NCBI GenBank assembly: GCA_009823505.1
Contig: VZQC01006354.1
Location: 372,001 to 436,000, forward strand
Origin: Rhizomys pruinosus
Taxonomy: Eukaryota > Chordata > Mammalia > Rodentia > Spalacidae
Direction: 5' to 3'
Length of the DNA: 64,000 bases
In this document: one piece after another, positions 46,190 to 57,330 of the stretch
How positions within the stretch are numbered: position 1 is the stretch's first letter
Layout of the letters: each line of letters begins with the position of its first letter
The notes under the pieces: generated by a model
Told to the model about the DNA's origin: nothing
The model's database searches: none
Seen by the model: only the letters and a program-made list of their open reading frames with translations
Made by a program: the position numbers and the translations under genes

Positions 46190-46460
46190 CAAAATAGTCC
46201 CTTTTAGAAATCAGTAAATATACCATGTAAAAGATGTCAAAATCCAAAATAATCCCTTAGAAAATAGGTAACTGTCACATAAAGTCAAAACCCAAAATAG
46301 TTTTCTTTAAAAGCCAATAAATATGTATAGCAGCGTAAAATTTTTAAATAGCCATCTTTATTTTTTTTGTCTAATAGCCATCTTTAAAAAACAGTAATTA
46401 TACATATACAAAAATTTAAAAATGTAAAATAGTCCCATTTAGAAACAGATCAAAACAACG
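46190..46460 (+). repeat. Degenerate ~50-bp AT-rich tandem array
   Basis: About five diverged units, each beginning with a form of 'aaaatagtcccttttagaaa' and followed by a 'cagtaaatat'-like block. Starts are near 46191, 46240, 46289, 46345/46371 and 46426. Confidence 0.6.
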
Positions 46461-47334
46461 ATAAAATTTTAAACTCCAGTAGTGGAGACTTGGCATTACT
46501 TCCTTAATCTGACATAAAAATGCATTCAACTTGTTACAAGGCACTAGGGAATGTGTTAGATTCTCTGTTGTTCTATAATAATCCAAGATGAAAGCCAAAA
46601 CAAAGAATAAATTGTAAAAGGATTAGAATTTATGATTAAATGCTTGTAGTCTAAGAAATTCACAGGTAACCATGTTCATTCTTAAATTCAATAGTTCAGG
46701 TAAATTCCTGGGGATCACCATTTTGAACCAACCACATCATGTAGATGGATAAAGATGGTGGCAAGGTCACACAGGGCACAGCCATTTTGAAAATGTTACT
46801 GTCCAAAATGGCAATCAATACAGGTGGTGATGTCATCAACCAAGATGGCTACCTCCTTCTTGATGAGTTCACTAGCTATGATTGCTACCAAAGCACAGGG
46901 ATCGCCTATTAAATAAACTTCATGATAAAATAAGCCCATCTTCCACCAACATACAAGCCCCATGATGGCAGTCACATATTGCACAGATTAAATGTCTACC
47001 GCAACCCTCTTTTACTTTTAGAGCATTCCCAATTAAGGTCGATTTGATGTAAGATGAGAAGTTACCCAGGGATATGTAGGCCACAAATACAAAAGCAAAG
47101 CCAAGGAATGCATGGTCTCAGATGATGTCACTTACCACATGTGAAAGTGAAGTAATGTTCTCTGGATCTCTTCATTCCTAGATACAAGCCTTGCTGGAAA
47201 AGGAACTTCTGAAGGCAGCAGAAATAAATGGGAAGCTGTGTCCTAGTGCTCACATCCTTGGGCTGTTGTTCTGGAAGCACATGTCTTGCTGGAGCACAGA
47301 GTGTAACTCTGGTTGATCACTGAAATTTAAAATC
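46461..47334. other. Unannotated sequence with clustered AAGATGG/CCATTTT motifs
   Basis: Five CCAT-core motifs fall at 46718-46849. A splice-acceptor-like 'cttcattcctag' precedes a short open frame at about 47194-47320. No gene is identified. Confidence 0.3.
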
Positions 47335-47512
47335 TTTGCCGGGAGTGGTGGTGCACGCCTTTAATCCTAGCACTTGGGAGGCAGAGGCAGGTGGAGCTCT
47401 GTGAATTCAAGGCCAGGCTGGTCTACAAAGTGAGCTCCAGGCCAGTTGGGACTAAAGGGAGACTCTGTCTCAAAAAGCCAAAAAAATAAAATAAAATAAA
47501 ATAAAATCTTGT
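47335..47512 (+). repeat. B1 SINE, full length
   Basis: 'gccgggagtggtggtgcacg' head, 'cctagcacttgggaggcaga' A/B-box region, 'ctggtctacaaagtgagc', 'gagactctgtctcaaaaag' and an (AAAAT)n tail. Confidence 0.95.
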
Positions 47513-47548
47513 ATCCAGTTAGGAAAGCAGCTGCCTTGGAAATGGAGT

Positions 47549-47591
47549 GGGGTTTTTTGTTTGTTTGTTTGTTTGTTTGTTTGTTTGTTTT
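47549..47591. repeat. (GTTT)n simple repeat
   Basis: About ten GTTT units; tail of the following antisense B1. Confidence 0.95.
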
Positions 47592-47712
47592 TAGGTCTTT
47601 TAGAGACAGGGTCTCCCTGTAGCCCCAGCTGTCCTGGAACTCACTCTGTAGACCAGGCTGTCTTTGAACTCACAAAGATCCTCCTGCCTCTGCCTCCCAA
47701 GTGCTAGGAAAT
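47592..47712 (-). repeat. B1 SINE, antisense
   Basis: 'gagacagggtctccctgtag' through 'gcctcccaagtgctagga'. It lies tail to tail with the sense B1 at 47335-47512. Confidence 0.93.
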
Positions 47713-48132
47713 GGAGTGTTTTAAGTACTGCTTGTTTACAGCTCAACAGGTCTGAGATACAAATTCCAGACCCCTGTGTCTGCTCTCCCTTCCACCATAG
47801 GACTAGAAAAAAAAGAAGCAGCAGCCTGAGAAAGACCATGGTGGGTGGGAGGAGGCATTTTTACCTTTTTTTTTTTTTTTTCTCTTTAGTTCAGAATCAA
47901 GTGGCTTATGGCCACAAAAGCCTGAGACAAAATAACAAGAGATAAGAACATGCCTGTTTAGTAACAAAATTCTGAGCACCTGTAGGAAATTTTGTATGGC
48001 AACCAAGTAAGTTATCAGGATTTTGGGAGTCACCTTAGTAAAGACTACCTAGAACTCAGTAATTTGGAACCCCTAGTGGGTGAGTGACTGAATGAAGGAA
48101 ACAGGGGAAAAGAGGCAGAAATCTCTTAAGAC
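47713..48132. other. Unannotated sequence with a T run
   Basis: T run at 47864-47881; otherwise nothing recognised. Confidence 0.35.
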
Positions 48133-48135
48133 TTT

Positions 48136-48178
<43 letters not shown>

Positions 48179-48197
48179 CGCATGCGCGCGCGTGTGT
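48133..48197. repeat. (GT)n(GC)n alternating purine-pyrimidine tract
   Basis: About 18 GT units pass directly into GCGCGCGC, then CATGCGCGCGCGTGTGT. The sequence is strictly alternating for about 60 bases, the classic Z-DNA-prone pattern. Confidence 0.95.
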
Positions 48198-48821
48198 TGG
48201 AATGTAGGGAACTCATCTCAGACCAGACAATATTAATTTCTAATTGATTTTGTAACCAGGTGTCAGTGTAGAAGGCAGTGGGGGGGGGGGAAGATGGGGG
48301 GAAAGAGAAGGAAAGAAATCAGTCTTCTTTTCGGGACTAGGAAAAGGCCATGACCACATGGAGAGAAGGAGACAGAGAAAAGAAAAGCCTCTCAGGACTA
48401 TGGCAGCCCCTGTAGAGAGGGAGGAAAGGAAGGAATAGAGTCTCAGCCATGGGAACACTTTGGAAGTCAGGAGGCATCCCAGCCCAAGTCCAGGACCGAG
48501 GAACAGTATCACAAGCCTGCAAAGATGGCACCCAATGATTGCAGAGGGGATAAGTCAGTTTGGGTCCTGCTTCTGTGTCCAGTGCCCTAGAGGCAGAAGT
48601 CAGGATGGAGCAAAGCCTGGGAACTCTGAAAAGCTGGCTAATTTCAGAGGGTTCAGAAATGGAAGGCAGGAGGATGGAGTCCAGAGAGAAAAAAAGCAGA
48701 GAGCCAGAAGGAGGAAAGAAAAGCCTGGAAAAGAATGTAGAGACCAGAGCCAAGCAGGACAAGATGGTACCTTAGGCAGAACTGGTGGTGGGTGTTTGTA
48801 GCTTGCAACTGGTAGATGGTT
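48198..48821. other. Purine-rich unannotated sequence
   Basis: G run at about 48280-48302, then A/G-rich DNA. Several ORFs on both strands (up to 141 codons) are composition artefacts. Confidence 0.35.
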
Positions 48822-49690
48822 GTTAGGAGCATAGTGAGCATGTAGAAGTTGTGTGAATTAGAAGTAGTTAGGATTAAACTAACAGTAGATAATGTGTAAA
48901 ATGCTGTAACTTTAAAGAAATTAGCAAATGTTAAACTTAGCTCAGCAAGAGGCCTGCTCCAGCTCACTGCTGCCTTAGTGCACTCAGCACTACCCTGGCC
49001 ACAGAGGGGCTCAGTAGAGACCAAAGACTGACCGTACTCAATTGATTAGGTAACCAGAGGTGGTATGAACACAAGGATCTGATAACCAGCTGGGTCCCCC
49101 ACTTTGATCAAGGTGTGACCCCAGAGAGGAAAGATAGCCACCTGCCCTGCAGGGGGCTGAGATTAGCACCTGGGCACAAGGCTGAGATTAGCACCTGAGA
49201 CTCAGGGCACCCCACACACCCAGCTGTTGCCTATTTAAACCAGTGAGTGCAAATGGTCAGTGCTCACACCCCACTCCCGGGGACCCCACTGTGTGAGACA
49301 TGAGAACTGCAGCTAAGAACAACCCCCGCCACGCTGCTTCCTTGACAGCTGGTTGGCCTGAAGGACATCCTGACTCTGTGTGCCCCTGACGATGCCCAGA
49401 CCTGCTCAACTAGAAGCTGCCCCTGCACTGGACAGAGATCCACTTGAGCCAATCATCCAGCTTCTTGGAACTCCCTGGTGAGGATGACATCCATCGATTC
49501 CAAGGGACTAAGAGACGCCTTAGGTGAGTGGCTTTGGGGGAGTAGGTCAGTCCAGGATAGGATTAGGATTTTTAGAACTATAGAAGTAGGATTTGAGAAC
49601 TATAGAATAGACCTGTGCAGAATTAATAAAATTAAATTGCATTATATATTTGTGTCCTGCATTCCTTTGGACTTAGCCTAGGCTAGTCCC
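48822..49690 (+). mobile_element. Putative retroviral LTR
   Basis: Starts 'tgttaggagcatagtgagc'. It contains a TATA-like 'tatttaaacc' near 49231 and, about 390 bases later, 'aattaataaaattaaa' followed by a short GT-containing stretch. This order suits U3-R-U5. A 25-bp duplication ('ggctgagattagcacctg' at 49155 and 49180) lies in the putative U3. Exact ends, a second LTR and the family are not established. Confidence 0.45.
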
Positions 49691-50039
49691 TACTCATGGC
49701 ACTGGCCCACTGGAAGCATTACCTATTCCAAGGTGGGGGTCTCAAATTGGTAAACTGAGTACATGACACCATTTCTGTTAGGTTTATGTGGGTGTGACTC
49801 CAAAATAAAAGGAAAACACCATGTTTAGGTGCTGAAAGTCAGTTTACTTCAGGAATAGCCAGGGCTGGGCATTGTAGATGGAGCAGAGCCGCCAGTGGCC
49901 GAGGTGGCTCCTAGCCAGGCCCTTTTGCCTCTCTAGGGAAGGACATCAGATAAAGAGGAAGTGATGTCATTGTCAGTTTCTGTAGGGAGTAGAAAATCTG
50001 TGTGCCCTGGTAATGCTGGCCATAAATTCCAGGTCTTGG
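49691..50039. other. Unannotated sequence
   Basis: No recognised feature. Confidence 0.35.
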
Positions 50040-50760
50040 GAGAACCAAGCCTAATGGAGTTCTTCTCCTTCTTGTATTACATATCCGTGATTCCTAGGCA
50101 AAACCTAGAGTTCCTGCATATTCCTTTCCTGGGTTATTTTAGATTTAACATTTTCTTTGACTCAATGATTCATAAATCCAGATGTCCTTTTGGACATCTG
50201 ATATTAACTCTTCCTTTTGATCTGGTCTATTAGTGAGACTTTCCTCTGAGCTTTTTCTCTGAGTTCTAGGATTGTTGACTTTTTGAGCTTTTTTAATTTT
50301 ATTTTGATTTGGCTTTTCTCCAAAAATTCTATCTCTTTATAAAATTCTAATTTCATATCTTGAATTGTTTTTCATGGTCTTCATTCTGTCTTTTATTCAT
50401 ATTCTCTTTGAGTGCCTTGAATATGTTTGTAGTTTCTACTTCAAAATCATATTCTTGTGAACCAGCTAAGTTGATTTCCTCTAGAAACATTAAAATAGTA
50501 ATAATTTCTGGAGGAGACACAATGTCTTGACTATTCATGCTGTTTGTGGAGCTCTGGGCATTGCAGTTAGGTCACTGGTGGTATTTCTTTGTATGGATAT
50601 CTGATGTGACCTTTGTTGAGTGGATGCTTGGATCTTTGTTTACTGTTTCTTCTACTTTTCAGGTTGTGGACCTGCTGAGTGATGATAGTTATTCAGCCTT
50701 CAGGCTACTTTGCTGTTCTGGGTTTGACTCCAGGGAGTCCTAAACCAGGTAGCAGGTGAA
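50040..50760 (-). mobile_element. L1 ORF1 5' part and leader, antisense, decayed
   Basis: The minus-strand frame at 50353-50538 encodes an ORF1-like N-terminus (MNSQDIVSPPE) leading into a charged coil region. The surrounding T-rich sequence has the texture of antisense L1 ORF1. The type differs from the young L1 at 41.5-42.5 kb. Confidence 0.55.
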
Positions 50761-50954
50761 CTGGGTCTGGAGGTCCCTCCCGTGTGCATTGGAAGAAGGA
50801 AGAGTGAAGGAAGGCTTGGATGGGGTAAAGCCAACCTGGGAGTATGAGATCAAAGTCAAGGAGGAGAGTGAAGTTTAAGGTATGGGAAACTCATGAAGTT
50901 CTCATCTGCCACTTACGGTCAGCTTGGCCTGGGAGTTTGGGATTGTGTGGGACA

Positions 50955-51045
50955 GCAGTGGAGAAGGAGGGGAAGGGGAGGGGGAAGGGAAGAGGAGAGG
51001 AGAGAGGAGGGGAAGTGGGAAGAGAGGGGAGGGGAGGGCCTGAGG
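50955..51045. repeat. GGGGAA/GGAGAGG purine tract
   Basis: About 85 bases of nearly uninterrupted purine with partial mirror symmetry, possibly in the old L1 leader. Confidence 0.9.
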
Positions 51046-51109
51046 AACTGACTTAGGTCTTTTTAGTGGCTTGGGTTTTTTTATTTTGAACTCTAACAAA
51101 GTTGATCTT

Positions 51110-51210
51110 GAGCTTCAAAAATGAAAGAAATAGGAAAAGAAGGAAAGGGAAAAGAAAAGAAGGAACAAAGGAAGGAGGGAAAGAAGGAAGACCAACAGAA
51201 AAAAAGTACC
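51110..51210. repeat. GAAA/GGAA-rich tract
   Basis: Imperfect AAGGAAA-type repeats. Confidence 0.85.
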
Positions 51211-51371
51211 AGGAATTTAACATTCCTTTTCTCTATTAACTACACTTGTGAAAAACTAATTAGTTGATGAGGGAAAGAATATCTTCATAGAAATATTTTA
51301 ACACACAAAGAAGTAATTATTGAATTAATACAAATGATTGTTAATGGCTCCTTAGATCACCAAAAGATGGA

Positions 51372-51423
51372 TACACACACACACACACACACAGACACAC
51401 ACACACACACACACACACACACA
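51372..51423. repeat. (CA)n microsatellite
   Basis: About 25 CA units with one GACA interruption near 51392. Confidence 0.95.
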
Positions 51424-52334
51424 TCCTCCTGACACATATGGATGTAGCTTTAAGTTTCCAGGAGATATGTGCAAAATCCAGAACATGAAAAACCCTGCAA
51501 AACAAACTACCATAGGAAATGGGAGGAGGAATTACCCAAAATAAGGACACTTATCAGCCTATTGCCATGTACAAACTTGAGTGGAATCTTAATGTGAAAA
51601 AAATTTTTTAAAAAGATTTTTGGACAGTTTTGGGAAATTGACTGGCCAGCTTTTTAATGATATTAAGAAATTACCTCTTAGGTACGCTAATGGTAATGTG
51701 ATTATGTTGTCTTAAGAAAATGCTTACCTGCAGAGATGCATACTAAAACATTGTGAGTAGAATATTTCAATGTCTTGGATTTACTTCAAAATATCCATCT
51801 GTGGGTAGCAGCAGGGAGTCAAATAAAACAGGATTTTCCATGAATTGAAAATAGTTTGACAGGTGATAGGAATGAGGGTGTTCTCTGTACTATTTTCTTT
51901 TCCTTGTGGCAAATATAATAACTAGTTTAAATTTTTAAAAACATTTTCAAATATCCCCTCAAGTTATTCACGTATGATTAAAAAGCATCTTAGCTACCTT
52001 AGTGAATACTAAAGCCGGGAACAGAACACCTGACAATTTTATAGCTGAACCAAAAAGGAGCCCTTGTCAAACTAGAGGGCATGTTCTCCAGGATAGGCCT
52101 GGAGACACCGGGCAAAACTTAGAACTTGAATTTCTGCCCAGGTCTTTATTTAATGTGGGTAGTATACAGATTGTAGTAGAACAAAGAAAAACAAACACTT
52201 TTTTTATAATGAAAGAAATGAACAGTACATGGACATGTTTGGGAAACCAAGAAGTGAGTTTCCTCCAAGGAAAATGGAGAGGACAGAAGGGTGCATGGAA
52301 CATGAGGCATCCAGCATGCTGGATGAAAGTCTTT
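51424..52334. other. Unannotated AT-rich sequence
   Basis: A 114-codon plus ORF (52002-52346) runs into a B1 and shows no domain; treated as chance. Confidence 0.35.
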
Positions 52335-52480
52335 CCATACCTTTAATCCCAGCACTCGGGAGGCAGAGATAGGTGGATCTCTGTGGGTTCGGGGCCAGCC
52401 TGGTCTACAGAGCGAGCTCCAGGACACTGGTACTAAAAGGGACACCCTGTCTCAAAAATACCAAAAAAAAAAAAAAAGTG
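52335..52480 (+). repeat. B1 SINE
   Basis: 'cctttaatcccagcactcgg', 'gccagcctggtctacagag' and 'gacaccctgtctcaaaaat' followed by a poly-A tail. Confidence 0.93.
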
Positions 52481-52737
52481 TAAAATCCAAGAAGAAAAGA
52501 CCTGGTGGGAGATTCGGTCCTACAGTCCTTGTCTAGCAAGTGTGAGTTCCTGAGTTCATTCCCTAACAAGGAGGAACCTCTTAGATGGGCATACTCTGTA
52601 ATCCATAAGTGAGTGCTTACTTTTTAGTGGTAGGTACTAAAGCATTATAAAAATAACTCAACATCTTGGATTAGATCCCAATGATCACCAGGAGCAGAAA
52701 CCTGGTCTCCAAAGCCCCTAACTTCTCCCATGTGGCT

Positions 52738-52829
52738 CAGAGGACTTCCAGAAGGAACCAACATTTGGATTTGTCATGGGTCACAGAGGACTTCCACAAG
52801 GAACAAACATTTGGATTTGTCATGGGTCA
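52738..52829 (+). repeat. 46-bp direct duplication
   Basis: 'cagaggacttcca' starts at 52738 and 52784. The units differ at a few bases only. Confidence 0.9.
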
Positions 52830-53540
52830 CATAGTCTTGGAAGTTGGACATGCCAAAATCAAGGGATCTATAAACTGCATGTCTGGTGAAAATCTGTTTC
52901 CTGAGTGTACACATGGTACCTACCACCTTCTTGTGTCCTCACAAGTGATAGAAGGGGCAAGGCTTCTCTAAGAGGTCTGTTCATAAGTGCTACAATCCAA
53001 ATCAGGAGAGCATCAACTATGTAGCTTATTCATCTTCCACAGACCACCACCAAACTCCACCACTTAGGGGGCTGGGTTTTGACATACTAATTCTGGGAAA
53101 ATATCACCATCTGGACAAGAAGCCAGCCCCTCAACCTTCCTTTAGTTCTCTGACAGGCCCCAAAGATGGCTAATTCTCATTCCAAGAAGCAAATTAAAAA
53201 ATAAAACTACCTTCCCTTGTGTTTCATCAATTTGTGTCTGACAGAGTAAACCACCATCTTGCCAACAAATCCTATCTTCAAAGCCAAAAATTAGGTTACA
53301 GGAATCGTATTAGACAAAATGAAAATGAGTACTGAGTTGAGAACCAATAGGTCTGGGTCCACAAGACAGTTGTGTCAATTAGATTGATGACTGGAAATAA
53401 GCTGATTACTGCTTTGATCTCTTTATCTGTAAAATGACTATAGTGGTGATTATATCATTGAATTATGGCAAGAGGAGTGAACAAATCATCTACACATGAT
53501 GTGTTGGCATTCATTCTATATTTGTTGAATTTGCTTGCTT
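52830..53540. other. Unannotated sequence
   Basis: No recognised feature. Confidence 0.35.
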
Positions 53541-53697
53541 TTTTTTTTTATGGTCTTTTCAAGACAGGGTCTTCCTGTAGCCCTAGCTGTCCTAGAACTT
53601 GCTCTGTAGACCAGGATGGCCTTGAACACACAAAAATCCACCTGCCTCTGCCTCCCAAGTGCTAGGATTAGAGGCATGTGCCACCACACCCTGCAGG
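53541..53697 (-). repeat. B1 SINE, antisense
   Basis: Poly-T, 'caagacagggtcttcctgta', 'agaccaggatggccttgaac' and 'gcatgtgccaccacaccctg'. Confidence 0.93.
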
Positions 53698-56392
53698 CTC
53701 ATATTTTTTAATTCAACCTCACATAGAAGTACCACAGTGTATTAATGACTTTTAATGACTTTCACCTACCTTGGCAACCAAAAAGTTATTTTTTAATATA
53801 AACAAGCTCACTGAGCCATGTATTCATCCTGTAACCTGAGATATGACCTTACTCCTTCAGGACCCCATTTGCATGAGTTCACTCCATAACAGTGAATGAA
53901 TGTGAAAGGGTTAGCTTAACATACCAAACCACTAGGAAAAGGATATTCTCATTGCAGACAATGAGAATAATTGAGAAGTCTGTGGGTGGGATGTTTTAGA
54001 GTTAGAGATCAAAGGACAGATGCTCTGATAAGCGTGGCTTCTACTTCTGAACTGATGTTGGAAAAACTGCTTTGATCAAATATGAGTGAAGCCTGGTTCA
54101 AGAGTACAATCACATGAGACACCTAAAGGAACAAGTGGATCTCAGGGTTTGGGTCCATTCTTGGCCTAAGATGCTGAGAGTCAGGCTGTTTCTACATCCA
54201 AGTGTAACTGTAATGTAGCTTAGTAGTGCTGCATCCTGACAGTCTATTAGGGGTGCGCCACTAACACAAGGCGAGTATAGTCAGAGAGGCTGTGTGATGT
54301 GTTTACAGAGCCTGTGAGTGAATTCTGGATGTATTTCCTAGAATGCTGATGTGGCCACACCAGACAGCCAAGATGTTTTTTAGTATTCCTACAGAGCACA
54401 TGCTGCTGAAGAGCAAAGGCAAAGCACATGACTGTCCACCTAGATAATATCCTCCTCTGGTGTGTGCTTTCTAGTCCAGGAAAAATGTTGGCATCACAGG
54501 AAAGATTTTAGTATGTGGCTTTGAGCTTGTACAGAGTCAGCCACCATGCCTCCTGAAGTAGGTGAACACAGCTACCTATAAAGAAAACTCAGCTCCCCTC
54601 CTTCACATGAGATGTTCTGAAATTGCAGGCCTTCAAACTTCAAATGGCAACCACAAGCCCTGTTCTGTGCTGCCCTTTCACAGGGCCCCATTACAGGGCT
54701 CATCCTTAACCACACATGTTCAATCAGGCCACAAACCTAATTCAAATGGCAGACAAAAATCTCCAACTATGGAAGAACTAGTCCCTTTCGACCATGCCCA
54801 GTGGTCCAGTTGTCTAGTCTGCAGCCATTCTGTAACCTTTCACACAGTCCCCTGCCCTGCTCTAAGTTGACAGTCATCCTTCATCCTTCCTTATTACAAA
54901 CTCAACATGCCAAAGGATTGATTTGAATGGTCTGGATTTTTTATAGATTCAACCACCTTACAACCCTGAAAGTCTCCTCAACTCATAAGCACATGCTCGA
55001 GTGAAAATGTTTTAAATAAATTTTATTGAATATGTTTTTAAATAAAATAATAACATTAAAACTATGTAAATGCAGTTGTCATTTATGCTAATTATGACTT
55101 CTAAAATTTCCTTAAACTTCACATTATCAACTATCAGGCTATTGTTCCTTAAAGAATTACAGAGGTAAGTTCTGAGGTCACTGGTCACAAAATCTTCATC
55201 AGTCCATGAATAAATCAATCGATCACTATGTAATTTTGCTACCATTTTCTTTCTTTTTAGTGAAAACATTTAAAATTAACTCTTTTAGAATGATTCAAGC
55301 ATACACTACAAAATTATTCATTGTGTCTACCATGTTGCGTGTTAGATTCTCAGAGTTTACTCATTTTGTGTAACTAAAATTTTGTAGCTTTTATCAATAA
55401 TTTCTCATTTCCTGCTTCTACTGTATACAGCCATCCCGATATAGCCTTTATGTATGCTTTGTTATAAAAACACCATATCCATATTCAGTACATTGTTAAC
55501 TTCACTAGCATCAAATTCACAGCTAGGAGTTTGTACTTTATGCTTTGAACAGTTTATAAAACAATGTGTTTTCTAGTTGAAGCATGTCATGGCCTTCTTG
55601 CACTCCAGCTTGTGCAAAATTTTATACATGCTTATTGTATCAATGAGCACTTGAATAAAAACAATGCTGAGTACCAAGCCAACCTAAAACTCTATGTCAT
55701 AGAGTACTGAAGAACACAGTCAGCCAGAACTACTCTATTCCATAAGCATTCATTTTGAGCCCCTGGCTGAGGAGACAGAGGACTTTATCAAGGGAAGAAG
55801 TCAAAGGTTACAAGAGATTCATGTGGACACACATACAGACCTTGAGGACCAGGATCAGAACCCACACTGTATTTCCTACATTGTCCATGAAGCAAAGGAA
55901 ATCATAATGCCAAACCCACAGCCTAGGTTGGAGAAATATACTCTTCCCACAGAAGTAGTGGGGAGCAAAGAATTGTTACAGTGGTTAGTAGCCTCGATGG
56001 CCATTTTCAGGTGGATTCCTCCCTTAGCTTTGACCCCACTTCCTGTTACCTTAGTAAAACTAGAAAGGGAAACATTAGCTTCGTCCCTCCTTAGGATTTA
56101 AAGTACTAGAAAGGGTGGAGGTGTCAGAACTTTGCTGCAGCTGATTAAGAGAAAGCCACTTCTTCCTGGTCAAAAGAATGGAATCTGGGTTCTACCTCTG
56201 GCCCTGAGTAGAGACTTAACATTATGATCAGCTCCAAAGATTAGAACACTGCCAACTGTTGTCTCATCCCTTAGAGTTAATCCAGCTGGGCCTGTCAATC
56301 TCTTGGCCAAGAGACCACCCCATAGGAAATCTAGGAAATATGGTTCACCTAAAGACCTGCTAAGGAGATGAGAAAAAATAATTATCTCTGTA
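53698..56392. other. Long stretch without recognised features
   Basis: AT-rich. Short ORFs at 54562 and 55823 (102 and 92 codons) have no recognisable domains, splice context or retrocopy marks. Confidence 0.35.
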
Positions 56393-56820
56393 CTGGATAG
56401 CTTTAGCATCAACTTGACGCACCTGGATTGAGGGAACCTCAGTTGGAGAATTGCCTCCATTGCACTGGCCTGTGGCCTTGTCTGTGTGTTATTTTCTTGA
56501 TTGTTGAGTGATGAATTATGTGGGAGGGCACACCCCAATGTGAGTGTTCCCACCCCTGGGCAGGTGGTCCTTACAGGAGTGTTGTATAAGAAGGCAGGCT
56601 GAGCATCAGCCAGGGGAGCAAGCCAGTAAGCATCATTCTTCCATGGCCTATGCTTCTGTTCCTGCCTCCAGGTCTCTGCCCTGAGTCCTACCTTGGGCTC
56701 TCTCAGTGTTGAACTGTGGCCTGGGTAATGTAAGTGGAATGAACCCTTTTCTCCCCAAACTGATATTGGTCAGAGTGTTTTGACAGAACAACTGAAGAGA
56801 AGCTAGAACAATCCCTTTAA
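56393..56820 (+). mobile_element. MT-type MaLR LTR
   Basis: Begins 'tactggatagctttagcatc' and 'aacttgac', then 'ttgcctccattgcactggcc', 'cccacccctgggcaggtggt', TATA-like 'gttgtataagaaggcaggc', 'ccatggcctatgcttctg', and ends with 'aatgaacccttttctcccc'. This is the canonical MT/MaLR order, closer to consensus than the pair at 5.5 and 8.7 kb. Confidence 0.78.
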
Positions 56821-56984
56821 GAAAGAAATGTACTTATCCTTTCCAGCAGCCCCTCCCTCAGTGCAGCCCTTACAGAGTTTCTGACATGTGGCACTGCTAA
56901 GTCTGCCTGCCTTTCTGAGTTCTAACCCAAGACACTATAGCTTTTTCATTTCTTTCTATCTCTTTTTCTTTCAGATACTACCTA

Positions 56985-57330
56985 TATTAGTCAGCATTCT
57001 CTGTAGGAACAGAACTGATAAAGTGAATATAAGTGGAATTTATTAGATTGACTTGTGGGATAGAATCCAACTAGCCCAACAATGGCTGTATCACACTGCA
57101 TAGGTTGAGTACCCTGTCTATGCTCAGTACACGTCTCAGCAGTCCCAATCTGGCACTGAAGGGCTTGGGGATTCCTGGAGATCTGCTGGTCTCCAGTCTA
57201 TATTGGGATCTAAGGACATTGGTTCTACTATTGGTGAAGGAATGTCGCAGCAAGATAAACTTGCCAGTGAGAGAGAAGATAGTCAGTAAAAAGCACAAGC
57301 TCCCTTCTACCATGTCTTTGTTGTTTTTTC
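56985..57330 (-). mobile_element. Rodent LTR-like repeat, antisense, family uncertain
   Basis: Begins 'tattagtcagcattctctgt' and includes 'ggaatttattagattgactt' and 'caacaatggctgta', known from a common rodent interspersed repeat of MaLR-like type. Confidence 0.55.

Noticed and set aside
52002..52346. 114-codon plus ORF
   Set aside because: Ends inside a B1 SINE and shows no domain.
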